Assembly: GCF_001280005.1 (NCBI RefSeq)
Contig: NZ_LGDW01000023.1
Span: 1 to 24,650, forward strand
Length of the DNA: 24,650 nucleotides
Source: Streptomyces sp. NRRL WC-3618
Lineage (GTDB): Bacteria; Actinomycetota; Actinomycetes; Streptomycetales; Streptomycetaceae
Reading direction: 5' to 3'
The notes beneath the pieces are model-generated. The model was given only the letters and a program-made list of their open reading frames with translations. It was not told the origin of the DNA and did not search any database. Shown here piece by piece: positions 14,586 through 22,007 of the stretch (position 1 is the stretch's first letter; each line of letters opens with the position of its first letter). The translations under genes and the position numbers were made by a program.

Positions 14586-15573
14586 CTTCTCGCTCGCGCG
14601 TGCCGTCCGCGGGTCCTCCTTGAAAAGGTGGGATTCGGCCGTCGGCGCCCTCCTCCTCGTCGTCCTGCTGCTGTCCTTCGGGTTCGTGGACGGGTTCGGC
14701 AACGGGCTCAACCTGTCCTTCCTGATCGGCAACACCCTCCCGATCGCGCTCGTCGCGCTGCCCATGACCCTCCTCGTCGTCTCCGGCGAGATCGATCTGT
14801 CCGTCGCCTCCACGGCCGGCCTGTCCGGCGCGGTGATGGGCGCGCTGTGGAACCAGGGCCTGACGATCGAGGTGATCATCCCGATCTGCCTGGTCCTGGG
14901 CGCCGGCTGCGGACTGGTCAACGGGCTGCTCGTCACCCGGCTCGGGCTGCCCTCCCTCGCCGTCACCATCGGCACCATGGCCGCCTACCGGGGCATCGCA
15001 CAGATCGTGCTCGGCTCCGACGCGGTGACCGACTTTCCCACCCAGTACCTGGACTTCGCGGCCGGACGCATCGGGGACACCTTCGTCCCGTACGCCTTCT
15101 TCCCCTTCATCGTGCTGCTCGCGGTCGCCGTGGTCGCGCTGCACGCCACCCCGTTCGGCCGCTCGCTGTTCGCGATCGGCGCGAGCGAGGAGGCCGCCCG
15201 CTTCGCCGGTATCCGGGTCAAGCGGCACAAGCTGATCCTGTTCACGGTGACCGGTCTCACGGCCTCCCTCACCGGAATCTTCTGGGCACTGCACTACGCC
15301 AGCGCTCGCTATGACAACGCGACCGGGCTCGAACTCTCCGTCATCGCCGCCGTGTTGCTGGGTGGCATCGACTTCGACGGGGGCAAGGGGACGCTCGGCG
15401 GTGCGATTGCCGGAGTGTTCCTGCTCGGTGCGCTGCAGAACGTGATGAGCCTTCAGGATGTCTCGGCCCAGTCGCAGATCGTCGTCACCGGTGTCCTGCT
15501 GGTGCTGTCCGTGCTGGGACCTCGGGTCGCTCGGCAGGTGTCACTGGCCAGGGCGTCCTCAAGGCTTACGTAA
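14578..15573 (+). CDS. rhaQ: ABC sugar permease 2, probable L-rhamnose importer
   Basis: This encodes 331 residues of the same RbsC-like permease family as the preceding gene but clearly diverged. It has MTLLVVSGEIDLSVAST, NGLLVTRLGLPSLAVTIGTM, the coupling segment SEEAARFAGIRVKRHK and LLGGIDFDGGKGTLGGAIAG. Two distinct permeases rather than a homodimer are typical of rhamnose (RhaP/RhaQ) and autoinducer-2 (LsrC/LsrD) importers. The ATG at 14578 lies inside the end of the preceding gene, with GAGGA upstream. A 99-base gap containing a repeat hairpin separates it from the binding protein gene. Confidence 0.9.
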   Translation: MADFSLARAVRGSSLKRWDSAVGALLLVVLLLSFGFVDGFGNGLNLSFLIGNTLPIALVALPMTLLVVSGEIDLSVASTAGLSGAVMGALWNQGLTIEVIIPICLVLGAGCGLVNGLLVTRLGLPSLAVTIGTMAAYRGIAQIVLGSDAVTDFPTQYLDFAAGRIGDTFVPYAFFPFIVLLAVAVVALHATPFGRSLFAIGASEEAARFAGIRVKRHKLILFTVTGLTASLTGIFWALHYASARYDNATGLELSVIAAVLLGGIDFDGGKGTLGGAIAGVFLLGALQNVMSLQDVSAQSQIVVTGVLLVLSVLGPRVARQVSLARASSRLT

Positions 15574-15600
15574 AAAGGTCGTTCGTCTGCTGCGGGTCCG

Positions 15601-15642
15601 CTGTGGCTGGTCGCGCAGTTCCCCGCGCCCCTATCGGGCGCG
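15601..15642 (-). repeat. Streptomyces-type dispersed hairpin repeat (type 1, copy B)
   Basis: The reverse complement of 15601-15631 matches 10490-10520 with two differences. The adjoining hairpin CGCGCCC-CTATC-GGGCGCG covers 15624-15642. It lies between the second permease gene and the binding protein gene. A stable hairpin just before a binding protein cistron could protect or separate that mRNA segment and help give the excess of binding protein common in ABC importers. Confidence 0.7.
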
Positions 15643-15672
15643 TTCACTTACCCTCTGTTCAAAGGAACCCTC

Positions 15673-16755
15673 ATGCGCAAGTCATCCGTCCGCCGTGCCT
15701 CCGCGGCTCTCGCCGCGGCCACCTCGCTCGCTCTGGCGCTCACCGCCTGCGGTGGGACCACCAAGAACGACGTCAAGAACGAGGGCGCCTCGGCCGCCGC
15801 GACCGGCAAGGCCGACCCGAACGCGGCCACCAAGAAGGGCCTGACCGTCGGCTTCCTGCCCAAGCAGGTCAACAACCCGTACTTCACCTCCGCCGACAAG
15901 GGAGGCGAGGCCGCGCTGAAGACCCTGGGCTCCAGCTACAAGGAGGTCGGGCCGTCCAGCGCCACCGACACCTCCGGCCAGGTGTCGTACGTCAACACTC
16001 TCACCCAGCAGCAGGTCGACGCGATGGCCGTGTCCGCGCAGGACCCGGGCGCCCTGTGCACCGCGCTCAAGCAGGCCATGAAGAACGACATCAAGGTCGT
16101 CACCTACGACTCGGACACCAAGACCGACTGTCGTAACGCCTTCGTCTCGCAGGCCAGCGCTGAGGACCTGGGCCGTACCGAGGTGCAGCTGCTCGCCGAG
16201 CAGATCGGCTACAAGGGCGAGATCGCGATCCTGTCCGCGGCGCAGACCGCGACGAACCAGAACACCTGGATCGACTTCATGAAGGACGAGCTGAAGGACC
16301 CGAAGTACAAGGACGTCAAGCTGGTCAAGGTCGCGTACGGCAACGACGACGCCCAGCAGTCCTTCCAGCAGACCCAGGGCCTCCTCCAGGAGTACCCGAA
16401 CCTCAAGGGGATCATCTCCCCGACCACCGTCGGCATCAAGGCCGCCGCCCAGTACCTGTCCGGCTCGAAGTACAAGGGCAAGGTCAAGCTGACCGGCCTC
16501 GGCACCCCCAACGACATGCGCAAGTACGTCAAGAACGGCACCGTCGAGGGCTTCGAGCTGTGGGACCCGGCGAAGCTCGGCGAGCTGGCCGCGTACACCG
16601 CTGTCGCGCTGGTCTCGGGTCAGATCGCCGGCGCGGAGGGCGAGACCTTCAAGGCCGGCGACATGGGTGAGTACACGATCGGCAAGGACGGCGTGATCAG
16701 CCTGGGCAAGCCGACCGTGTTCACCAAGGACAACATCGACCATTTCAACTTCTGA
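15673..16755 (+). CDS. rhaS: Rhamnose-binding lipoprotein of the ABC importer
   Basis: This encodes 360 residues. A twin-basic signal peptide (MRKSSVRRASAALAAATSLA) ends in lipobox LTAC with Cys26 as the lipidated residue, followed by a Gly/Thr/Lys linker. The mature part is a type I periplasmic-binding fold (Peripla_BP_4): TVGFLPKQVNNPYFTSADKG, VDAMAVSAQDPGALCTALKQ, KVVTYDSDTKTDCRN, GIISPTTVGIKAAAQYL and GFELWDPAKLGELAAYTAVA. It should be anchored outside the membrane and deliver sugar to the permease pair. ATG 15673 follows AAGGA by 6 bases. RhaS here is the Rhizobium-style name, not the E. coli AraC-type regulator. The exact sugar is inferred from neighbours. Confidence 0.9.
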   Translation: MRKSSVRRASAALAAATSLALALTACGGTTKNDVKNEGASAAATGKADPNAATKKGLTVGFLPKQVNNPYFTSADKGGEAALKTLGSSYKEVGPSSATDTSGQVSYVNTLTQQQVDAMAVSAQDPGALCTALKQAMKNDIKVVTYDSDTKTDCRNAFVSQASAEDLGRTEVQLLAEQIGYKGEIAILSAAQTATNQNTWIDFMKDELKDPKYKDVKLVKVAYGNDDAQQSFQQTQGLLQEYPNLKGIISPTTVGIKAAAQYLSGSKYKGKVKLTGLGTPNDMRKYVKNGTVEGFELWDPAKLGELAAYTAVALVSGQIAGAEGETFKAGDMGEYTIGKDGVISLGKPTVFTKDNIDHFNF

Positions 16756-16772
16756 TTCCCCGGGGGCTGTTG

Positions 16773-17093
16773 ATGCAACGCGTGTGCTTTCTGCTGAAGG
16801 TCCGGGCGGACCGCCTCGACGAGTACCGCGAGCGGCACGCCGCAGTGTGGCCCGAGATGCTCGACGCACTCTCGGCCACCGGCTGGCACAACTACTCGCT
16901 CTTCCTGCGCCAAGACGGCCTGCTCGTCGGCTACTTGGAGACCGAGGACTTCGCCGCCGCCCAGGCCGGCATGGAAGCCGCCGAGATCAACGCCCGTTGG
17001 CAGGCGGAGATGGCGCCGTTCTTCGAATCGCTGGACGGCGCCCGTCCCGACGAGGCCATGAAGCCCCTCACCGAGGTGTTCCACCTCGCCTGA
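16773..17093 (+). CDS. rhaM: L-rhamnose mutarotase
   Basis: This encodes 106 residues, the normal size for RhaM/RhaU. It has the RhaM core: QRVCFLLKV, YRERHAAVWPEMLDAL (with the catalytic-type His), GWHNYSLFLR, VGYLETED and NARWQAEMAPFFE. It interconverts alpha and beta L-rhamnose so that incoming sugar matches the isomerase. The ATG at 16773 follows GGGGG by about 6 bases; an in-frame TTG directly before it is possible but unnecessary. It lies 17 bases after the binding protein gene, clearly the same operon. This enzyme is the strongest single indicator that the importer handles rhamnose. Confidence 0.95.
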   Translation: MQRVCFLLKVRADRLDEYRERHAAVWPEMLDALSATGWHNYSLFLRQDGLLVGYLETEDFAAAQAGMEAAEINARWQAEMAPFFESLDGARPDEAMKPLTEVFHLA

Positions 17094-17142
17094 TCCCCCT
17101 CACTCACCCGCTCTCACCTCGCAAGACAACGGAGTCCCCGAG

Positions 17143-18567
17143 ATGAAAAGACGTACGTTGATGGGCGCCGCCCTCGCCGGTGCCGTGATTTCCCCCGCCT
17201 TCGGCGTCGGCAGCGCCCGCGCCGCCGACCCCGGCCCCTCGGTCACCCGGACCGGCACCACCACGCTCGACTCCCAGGCCGTCTTCTTCGTCTCCTACGA
17301 CGGCCTGGTCAACAACAACTCGTTCCAGAAGAACGGCCTGCTGACCTACAAGGGCTACCAGTACGCCGTCTGGTACACCGCCGACAAGAACGCCGTCGTC
17401 GGCCGCCGGGTCCTCGGCGGCAGCACCTGGTCGACGGTCCAGGTCGGGCACACCCTCAAGGCGAGCGACTCGCACAACGTCATCTCCATGGGCGTCTCCA
17501 GGACCGACGGCCGCCTCCACCTCAACATGGACTCGCACAGCGACGGCTTCACCTACCTCAAGTCGGTGGCCGGGCTCATGGACAACCCGGCCGGCCTCAG
17601 CTGGACCGCGGCCCGCTTCGGCGCACCCCAGTCGACGCTCGACGGACTCGCGCTCACCTCGCAGTTCACCTACCCGCAGTTCGTCTCGCTGCCCGACGGC
17701 AAGCTCCAGCTCAGCTACCGCGTCGGCATCTCCGGCAACGGCCGCAACGCCATCGCCGAGTACGACGGCACGTCCTGGACCGACCTCGGCGAGTGGTCCA
17801 GTTCCACCGGCACGTACACCAGCGAGCACGGCTCGTCGACGGTCCGCAACATGTACCTGCACGGCATCGACTACGACCGGAACGGCCGCCTGCACTCGTT
17901 CTTCACCTGGCGCGAGCAGAACGGCGCCGTCATGTGCAACAGCGGCGGCATCACCAACCACGACACCGGTTACGTCTACTCCGACGACCGGGGCCGCACC
18001 TGGCGCAACAACGCGGGCACGCTCGTCGGCACGACGGGTGGTTCGGACAAGGTCGCCGTCACCGACAGCGGCCTGGTGGTCGACGCGCTGAACCCGGACC
18101 ACTCCCTGATGAACCAGGAGAGCCAGTTCACCGACTCGTCCGGGCTGCCGCACGCGATCATCAGCTACGTACCCGGCCGCTTCGGCCAGTGCACCACCAA
18201 CTACGTCACCAACCGCACCGCCAACGGCCGCGCCTTCCATCTGCGCAAGAACTCCGCCGGCACCTGGCAGAAGACCGAGATCCCGGTCCCCCTCAACTCC
18301 AGCCAGCGCACCAAGTTGGTCCTCGACAAGTACGACAACGCCTACGCCATCTTCCCCTTCGGGCGGATTGCCGGCGCCTCGAAGTCCTCCGGCTACACCG
18401 ACTGGGCGGTGCTGTTCGACGGCAGCGGACTGAACGCCTTCGGTGAGGTGGTGATCGACGAGACGCGGGTGGCCCAGGACAACGTCCTGTCCGTCCTCTA
18501 CCAGGAGAAGTCGAGCGGTACGACCCCCTCGGCGCTCCATGTCGTCGACTTCCGGCTGCCCGCGTGA
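17143..18567 (+). CDS. Exported BNR-repeat (BNR_4) beta-propeller protein, possible rhamnose-releasing lyase or hydrolase
   Basis: This encodes 474 residues. An N-terminal signal with twin arginines (MKRRTLMGAALAGAVI, ending ARA-ADPG) points to Tat export. The rest looks like a seven-bladed propeller of the BNR_4 type: FVSYDGLVNNNSF, YQYAVWYTADKNAVVGRR, HNVISMGVSRTDGRLHLNMD, an Asp-box YSDDRGRTW, and CTTNYVTNRTANGRAFHLR. Some BNR_4-like propellers are L-rhamnose-alpha-1,4-D-glucuronate lyases (FoRham1, family PL42) acting on gum arabic and arabinogalactan side chains. Position 49 bases after rhaM in a rhamnose uptake operon suggests the same type of job: releasing terminal rhamnose outside the cell. 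I cannot assign catalytic residues, so lyase versus hydrolase is open. Confidence 0.8.
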   Translation: MKRRTLMGAALAGAVISPAFGVGSARAADPGPSVTRTGTTTLDSQAVFFVSYDGLVNNNSFQKNGLLTYKGYQYAVWYTADKNAVVGRRVLGGSTWSTVQVGHTLKASDSHNVISMGVSRTDGRLHLNMDSHSDGFTYLKSVAGLMDNPAGLSWTAARFGAPQSTLDGLALTSQFTYPQFVSLPDGKLQLSYRVGISGNGRNAIAEYDGTSWTDLGEWSSSTGTYTSEHGSSTVRNMYLHGIDYDRNGRLHSFFTWREQNGAVMCNSGGITNHDTGYVYSDDRGRTWRNNAGTLVGTTGGSDKVAVTDSGLVVDALNPDHSLMNQESQFTDSSGLPHAIISYVPGRFGQCTTNYVTNRTANGRAFHLRKNSAGTWQKTEIPVPLNSSQRTKLVLDKYDNAYAIFPFGRIAGASKSSGYTDWAVLFDGSGLNAFGEVVIDETRVAQDNVLSVLYQEKSSGTTPSALHVVDFRLPA

Positions 18568-18593
18568 CCGGAATGACCGGAGTGACCAGCGGA

Positions 18594-18637
18594 TTAGTCA
18601 AGGGCGGGCAGGCGGCTAATGTAAAGGCCTGCCCGCC
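18594..18637 (+). promoter_or_regulatory. Probable lacI-type regulator promoter within an 11-bp inverted repeat
   Basis: A -10-like TAATGT (18617-18622) lies 17 bases after a weak -35 (TTAGTC, 18594-18599). The -10 sits in the 13-base loop of a perfect inverted repeat, GGCGGGCAGGC (18603-18613) and GCCTGCCCGCC (18627-18637). The repeat could be an autoregulatory operator flanking the -10, or a hairpin ending the upstream operon, though no T-run follows. Confidence 0.45.
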
Positions 18638-18667
18638 ACCGTTCGTTTCCCTGGAGGTCCCCGCCTG

Positions 18668-19705
18668 ATGGCCCAGCCGGTGGGTATCAAGGACGTCGCA
18701 CGCGTCGCCGGAGTCTCGGTGGGCACGGTCTCGAACGTCATCAACCGCCCGGACTCGGTCGCCACCGAGACCCGGGCCCGTGTGCTGTCCGCCATCGACC
18801 GCCTCGGCTACGTCCGCAGCGAGTCGGCCCGTCAGCTGCGCGCCGGGCGCAGCCGCATCATGGGGCTGCTCGTCCTCGACATGGGCAACCCCTTCTTCGT
18901 GGACGTGGCACGCGGTGCCGAGCGGGCCGCCCGGAACGCCGGGCTCGGAGTGATGGTCTGCAACAGCGCGCAGAGCGCCTCCGAGGAGGCCGACTACCTG
19001 TCGCTCTTCGCCGAGCAGCGGGTGCGCGGAGTACTGCTCACCCCGGCCGACGCGACCGGCCGCAACATCGAGGCGTTCCGCCGCCACGGCATCCCCTTCG
19101 TCCTCGTCGACCGGGTCGCCGAGGGCACCACCGAGTGCTCGGTGTCCGTGGACGACGTCGCGGGCGGCGCACTCGCCGTCCGCCATCTCGTCGACGCGGG
19201 ACACCGCTCCATCGCGTACGTCAGCGGACCTCCCGGCTTCAACCAGGTGCGCGACCGCCGCACGGGCGCCCTGAACGCGCTCGCCGAGGCCGGCCTCAGC
19301 CCCACGGTGCTGCGCGAGCTGCCCACCGAGCGCCTCGACGTGGCCGCGGGCCGGGACGCGGGCGCCCGCCTCCTGGGCCTCGCCGACCGTCCGACCGCCG
19401 TGTTCTGCGCCAACGACCTGCTCGCCCTCGGCGTCCTTCAGGCCATGTACGCCGCCGGTGTCGGTGTCCCCGACGACCTTGCGATCGTCGGCTACGACGA
19501 CATCGAGTTCGCCGCAGCGGCAGCCGTCCCGCTCACCTCCGTACGCCAGCCCGCCGTGACCATGGGCGCCCTGGCCGCGGAACTCCTCCTGGAGGAGACC
19601 GAGACCGAGACCGAGGCGGAGTCCGGCGCGAAACGCCACACCCACCGCAGGGTCGTACTCCAGCCGGAGCTGGTGGTGCGCCGGTCCAGCCTGCCGACGC
19701 GCTGA
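18668..19705 (+). CDS. LacI-family transcriptional regulator, candidate rhamnose repressor
   Basis: This encodes 345 residues. The LacI HTH and hinge are at residues 6-60 (IKDVARVAGVSVGTVSNVIN and the SARQLRAGRS hinge region). The effector-binding core follows with GLLVLDMGNPFF, RGVLLTPAD, VDDVAGGALAVRHLVDAGHR, FCANDLLALGVLQAM and DLAIVGYDDIEFAAA. It follows the rhamnose uptake operon on the same strand and is the only complete regulator in the window, so it may control the divergent rhamnose promoters. ATG 18668 has GGAGG 10 bases upstream. The C-terminus contains an acidic ETETETEAES stretch encoded by three tandem GAGACC units (19595-19612), absent from typical relatives and likely a slippage product. 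Confidence 0.9.
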   Translation: MAQPVGIKDVARVAGVSVGTVSNVINRPDSVATETRARVLSAIDRLGYVRSESARQLRAGRSRIMGLLVLDMGNPFFVDVARGAERAARNAGLGVMVCNSAQSASEEADYLSLFAEQRVRGVLLTPADATGRNIEAFRRHGIPFVLVDRVAEGTTECSVSVDDVAGGALAVRHLVDAGHRSIAYVSGPPGFNQVRDRRTGALNALAEAGLSPTVLRELPTERLDVAAGRDAGARLLGLADRPTAVFCANDLLALGVLQAMYAAGVGVPDDLAIVGYDDIEFAAAAAVPLTSVRQPAVTMGALAAELLLEETETETEAESGAKRHTHRRVVLQPELVVRRSSLPTR

Positions 19706-19815
19706 ACCGGGATTCAGTACGGAATTCCGCGCGTCCTCCTGATCCCGGCTCTCGGCACCGCCCCGGGCATGTGCTGAACTGGGCGGCCTGGAATCCAACC
19801 GTCTCGGGAGCCCCG

Positions 19816-21120
19816 TTGACCGTCAGCTACCGCCAGCCCGGTGTCGTCCTCACCGACCGCCGTTTCACCGTGCCCCTGGACCACGACGACCCCGCGGGCG
19901 AGACCATCGAGCTGTACGCCCGCGAGGTCGCCGCCGGTGACAGCGCGCACCGGGACGGCCTGCCGTGGCTGCTCTACCTCCAGGGCGGGCCCGGATTCGG
20001 CGCGAATCGTTTCGTCGGCCGGGGTGCCTGGCTCGGCCGCGCCCTCGAGGAGTTCCGCGTCCTGCTGCTGGACCAGCGGGGCACCGGCGCCTCCACTCCC
20101 GCCAACCGCCAGACGCTCCCGCTGCGCGGCGGGCCCGCCGAACAGGCCGCCTATCTGACCCGCTTCCGCGCGGACTCGATCGTCCGGGACTGCGAGGCCA
20201 TACGCCCCTCGGTCACCGGCGGCGCCCCCTGGACCGTCCTCGGCCAGAGCTTCGGCGGCTTCTGCGCGGTGAACTATCTCTCGACGGCACCCGAGGGCCT
20301 GACCGCCGCCCTGATCACCGGCGGCCTTCCCTCCCTGGACGGGCACGCGGACGACGTCTACCGGGCCGCCTATCCCCGTATCGAACGCAAGGTCGCCGCG
20401 CACTACGCGCGTTACCCGCAGGACGTCGAACGGGCGCGGCGGATCGCCGAGTACGTGATCACGCACGAGCCGCTGCTGCCGAACGGCTACCGGCTGACCG
20501 TCGAGGCCTTCCAGTCCCTCGGCATCCTCCTCGGCGGCGGCGAGGGCAGCCACCGGCTGCACTACCTCATCGAGGACGCCTTCGTCCGCACCCCTGCGGG
20601 CCCGGCCCTGTCCGACGCGTTCCTGGAGGAGGCCCAGGGCCTCCTGTCGTACGCCGGCCATCCGCTGTACGCCCTCGTCCACGAGGCCATCTACGGCCAG
20701 GACGGCCGCCCCACCAACTGGTCCGCCGAGCGCACGCGCGCCGAGTTCCCGCAGTTCGACGCGGGCAAGTCCCTGGCGGACGACGGCCCGTTGCTGTTCA
20801 CGGGCGAGTCGGTCCACCCCTGGATGTTCGACGTCGACCCGGCCCTGCGCCCCCTGCGCGACACCGCCGAACTCCTCGCCGCCCACACCGACTGGCCGCC
20901 CCTGTACGACCGTTCCCGACTCGCCGTCAACGAGGTCCCGGTCGCCGCGGCCGTCTACCACGACGACATGTACGTGGACACGGGCCACGCCCTGGTGACC
21001 GCGCGGGCGGTCCGGGGGCTGCGGACCTGGGTGACGGACGAGTTCGAGCACGACGGCGTGCGAGCGGGCGGCCCCCGGGTCCTCGACCGGCTGCTGGCCC
21101 TGACCCGCGACGAGGTCTGA
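19816..21120 (+). CDS. Alpha/beta hydrolase, proline iminopeptidase-like (S33)
   Basis: This encodes 434 residues. The oxyanion-hole motif LQGGPGFG (55-62) and the nucleophile elbow GQSFGG (Ser145) are those of S33 proline iminopeptidases. The C-terminal VYHDDMYVDTGHA holds candidate acidic and His residues, with an all-helical cap domain between. It would remove N-terminal proline, or act on a related amide or ester, in the cytoplasm. The start is TTG 19816 with GGGAG at 19806-19810; no ATG or GTG near this point is supported. It lies 110 bases after the LacI regulator gene. A metabolic link with rhamnose is not evident. Confidence 0.85.
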   Translation: MTVSYRQPGVVLTDRRFTVPLDHDDPAGETIELYAREVAAGDSAHRDGLPWLLYLQGGPGFGANRFVGRGAWLGRALEEFRVLLLDQRGTGASTPANRQTLPLRGGPAEQAAYLTRFRADSIVRDCEAIRPSVTGGAPWTVLGQSFGGFCAVNYLSTAPEGLTAALITGGLPSLDGHADDVYRAAYPRIERKVAAHYARYPQDVERARRIAEYVITHEPLLPNGYRLTVEAFQSLGILLGGGEGSHRLHYLIEDAFVRTPAGPALSDAFLEEAQGLLSYAGHPLYALVHEAIYGQDGRPTNWSAERTRAEFPQFDAGKSLADDGPLLFTGESVHPWMFDVDPALRPLRDTAELLAAHTDWPPLYDRSRLAVNEVPVAAAVYHDDMYVDTGHALVTARAVRGLRTWVTDEFEHDGVRAGGPRVLDRLLALTRDEV

Positions 21121-21129
21121 CGGCCCCCG

Positions 21130-21154
21130 GGTCGGCTCCTGCGCGGAGTCGACC
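21130..21154. terminator. Bidirectional hairpin terminator between convergent genes
   Basis: GGTCGGCTCC pairs with GGAGTCGACC (10 bp, one G-U pair) around loop TGCGC. It fills the 40-base gap between the stops of the iminopeptidase-like gene and the convergent small gene. There is no T-run on either side, as is common for actinomycete terminators. Confidence 0.65.
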
Positions 21155-21160
21155 GAGGGC

Positions 21161-21400
21161 TTACGCGTCGTGCGGACTCTTCTGGAACGGATGGACCGTG
21201 ATCTGTCGGTCCTCCGGCAGCCAACCGGTGTCATCCTGGCCGAGTTCGACCGCGGCGGCGAGCACCTTCTCCCCGTCGAGGTGGTAGGCGCCGTCGTCGT
21301 CCGGCTGCGTCCGCATCATCGCGTCGGTGACCGGGACCGAGACGTACCGCTCCTCGACGGTCGTGCGCCGCAGCCTGACGGAGATCGAGTAGGTGGCCAT
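21161..21400 (-). CDS. Small conserved hypothetical protein
   Basis: This encodes 79 residues beginning MATYSISVRLRRTTVEERYV, with acidic and hydrophobic patches and ending ITVHPFQKSPHDA. The beta-strand-like alternation in the first 25 residues and the lack of a signal or membrane segment suggest a small soluble protein. I recall similar short ORFs in Streptomyces but know no function. ATG 21400 is preceded closely by a G-rich AGGGGGAG. An in-frame start at 21445 would add 15 residues but lacks a ribosome binding site. It is convergent with the iminopeptidase-like gene. Confidence 0.7.
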   Translation of the reverse strand: MATYSISVRLRRTTVEERYVSVPVTDAMMRTQPDDDGAYHLDGEKVLAAAVELGQDDTGWLPEDRQITVHPFQKSPHDA

Positions 21401-21832
21401 GACTCCCCCTGAATTCGCTGTCGTTGCCGGCAAGTCGTATGCCAACCTATGACAGCTCTCGCGGCCCGGGGGAGGAGTTTTCGGGGAGGCGTGGAGCGAA
21501 TCGGTTCCGCGCCGGCCCCTCGACGGAAGGCCGGACCGTCGCGGCGCAGGATCAAAGAAGTCCCCGGAGACGAAGGCAGTTTCCCTTCCCGGTCGAGGGC
21601 GGCCGGCTCGGGCAGGCCTGGTGAACCGGCTTCCCGTGACCGGGGTCTGGCGCGGACAAATCCCTGTTCACCAGTGTGATGGCGGGTCAGCCTGGTGTGC
21701 CGCGCCCGCCTGTCGGACTCGCCCGCGCGCGCCACGAGGGCCGCACGACCGGCGGTCGCGCCGCCCAGCGCCGCAGCGGCGTCGCAACTTTTCGACGGTA
21801 CCGACGGCTTGCAAACCACGGGAATCAGCCGT

Positions 21833-21844
21833 CGAATCGATTCG
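21833..21844. promoter_or_regulatory. Operator-like palindrome upstream of the beta-helix gene
   Basis: CGAATCGATTCG is a perfect 12-bp palindrome. Its core GAATCG-TTC is shared with the minus-strand reading (TGAATCGTTTCA) of the box at the rhaI promoter. It lies about 245 bases upstream of the beta-helix gene start. A common regulator is possible but unproven. Confidence 0.35.
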
Positions 21845-21979
21845 CGACAAGGTTCACGGGAAGGGACTCCGTCTCCTTGACAGCTCTGTGGGACCGGGAG
21901 GACCGTCTCCCCCCGAAACCTCTCTGCAATCCCCGCTTCAGTACGGCATGTTCAAGCGCTTCCGCATTTGTCGGCGCCG

Positions 21980-22007
21980 CCGCCACCACCCGGCCGGGTG
22001 GTGGCGG
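21980..22007. repeat. 28-bp perfect palindrome in the beta-helix gene leader
   Basis: CCGCCACCACCCGG followed at once by CCGGGTGGTGGCGG forms a perfect dyad with no central spacer. As RNA it could make a stem of about 12 bp with a 4-base loop. It lies 81 bases before the chosen ATG, so it could be an operator, an attenuator or an mRNA-stabilising hairpin. Confidence 0.7.

Noticed and set aside
12789..14978. Minus-strand open frame of 729 codons across the permease genes
   Set aside because: It is a shadow of two clear membrane permeases and shows no domain or start signal.
17104..18540. Minus-strand open frame of 478 codons opposite the BNR propeller gene
   Set aside because: The plus strand has signal peptide, Asp-box and operon spacing; the minus translation is a Val/Gly/Ala-rich shadow.
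21877..21905. TTGACA at 21877-21882 as a promoter for the beta-helix gene
   Set aside because: No acceptable -10 hexamer is found 16-19 bases downstream, so it is not annotated as a promoter.
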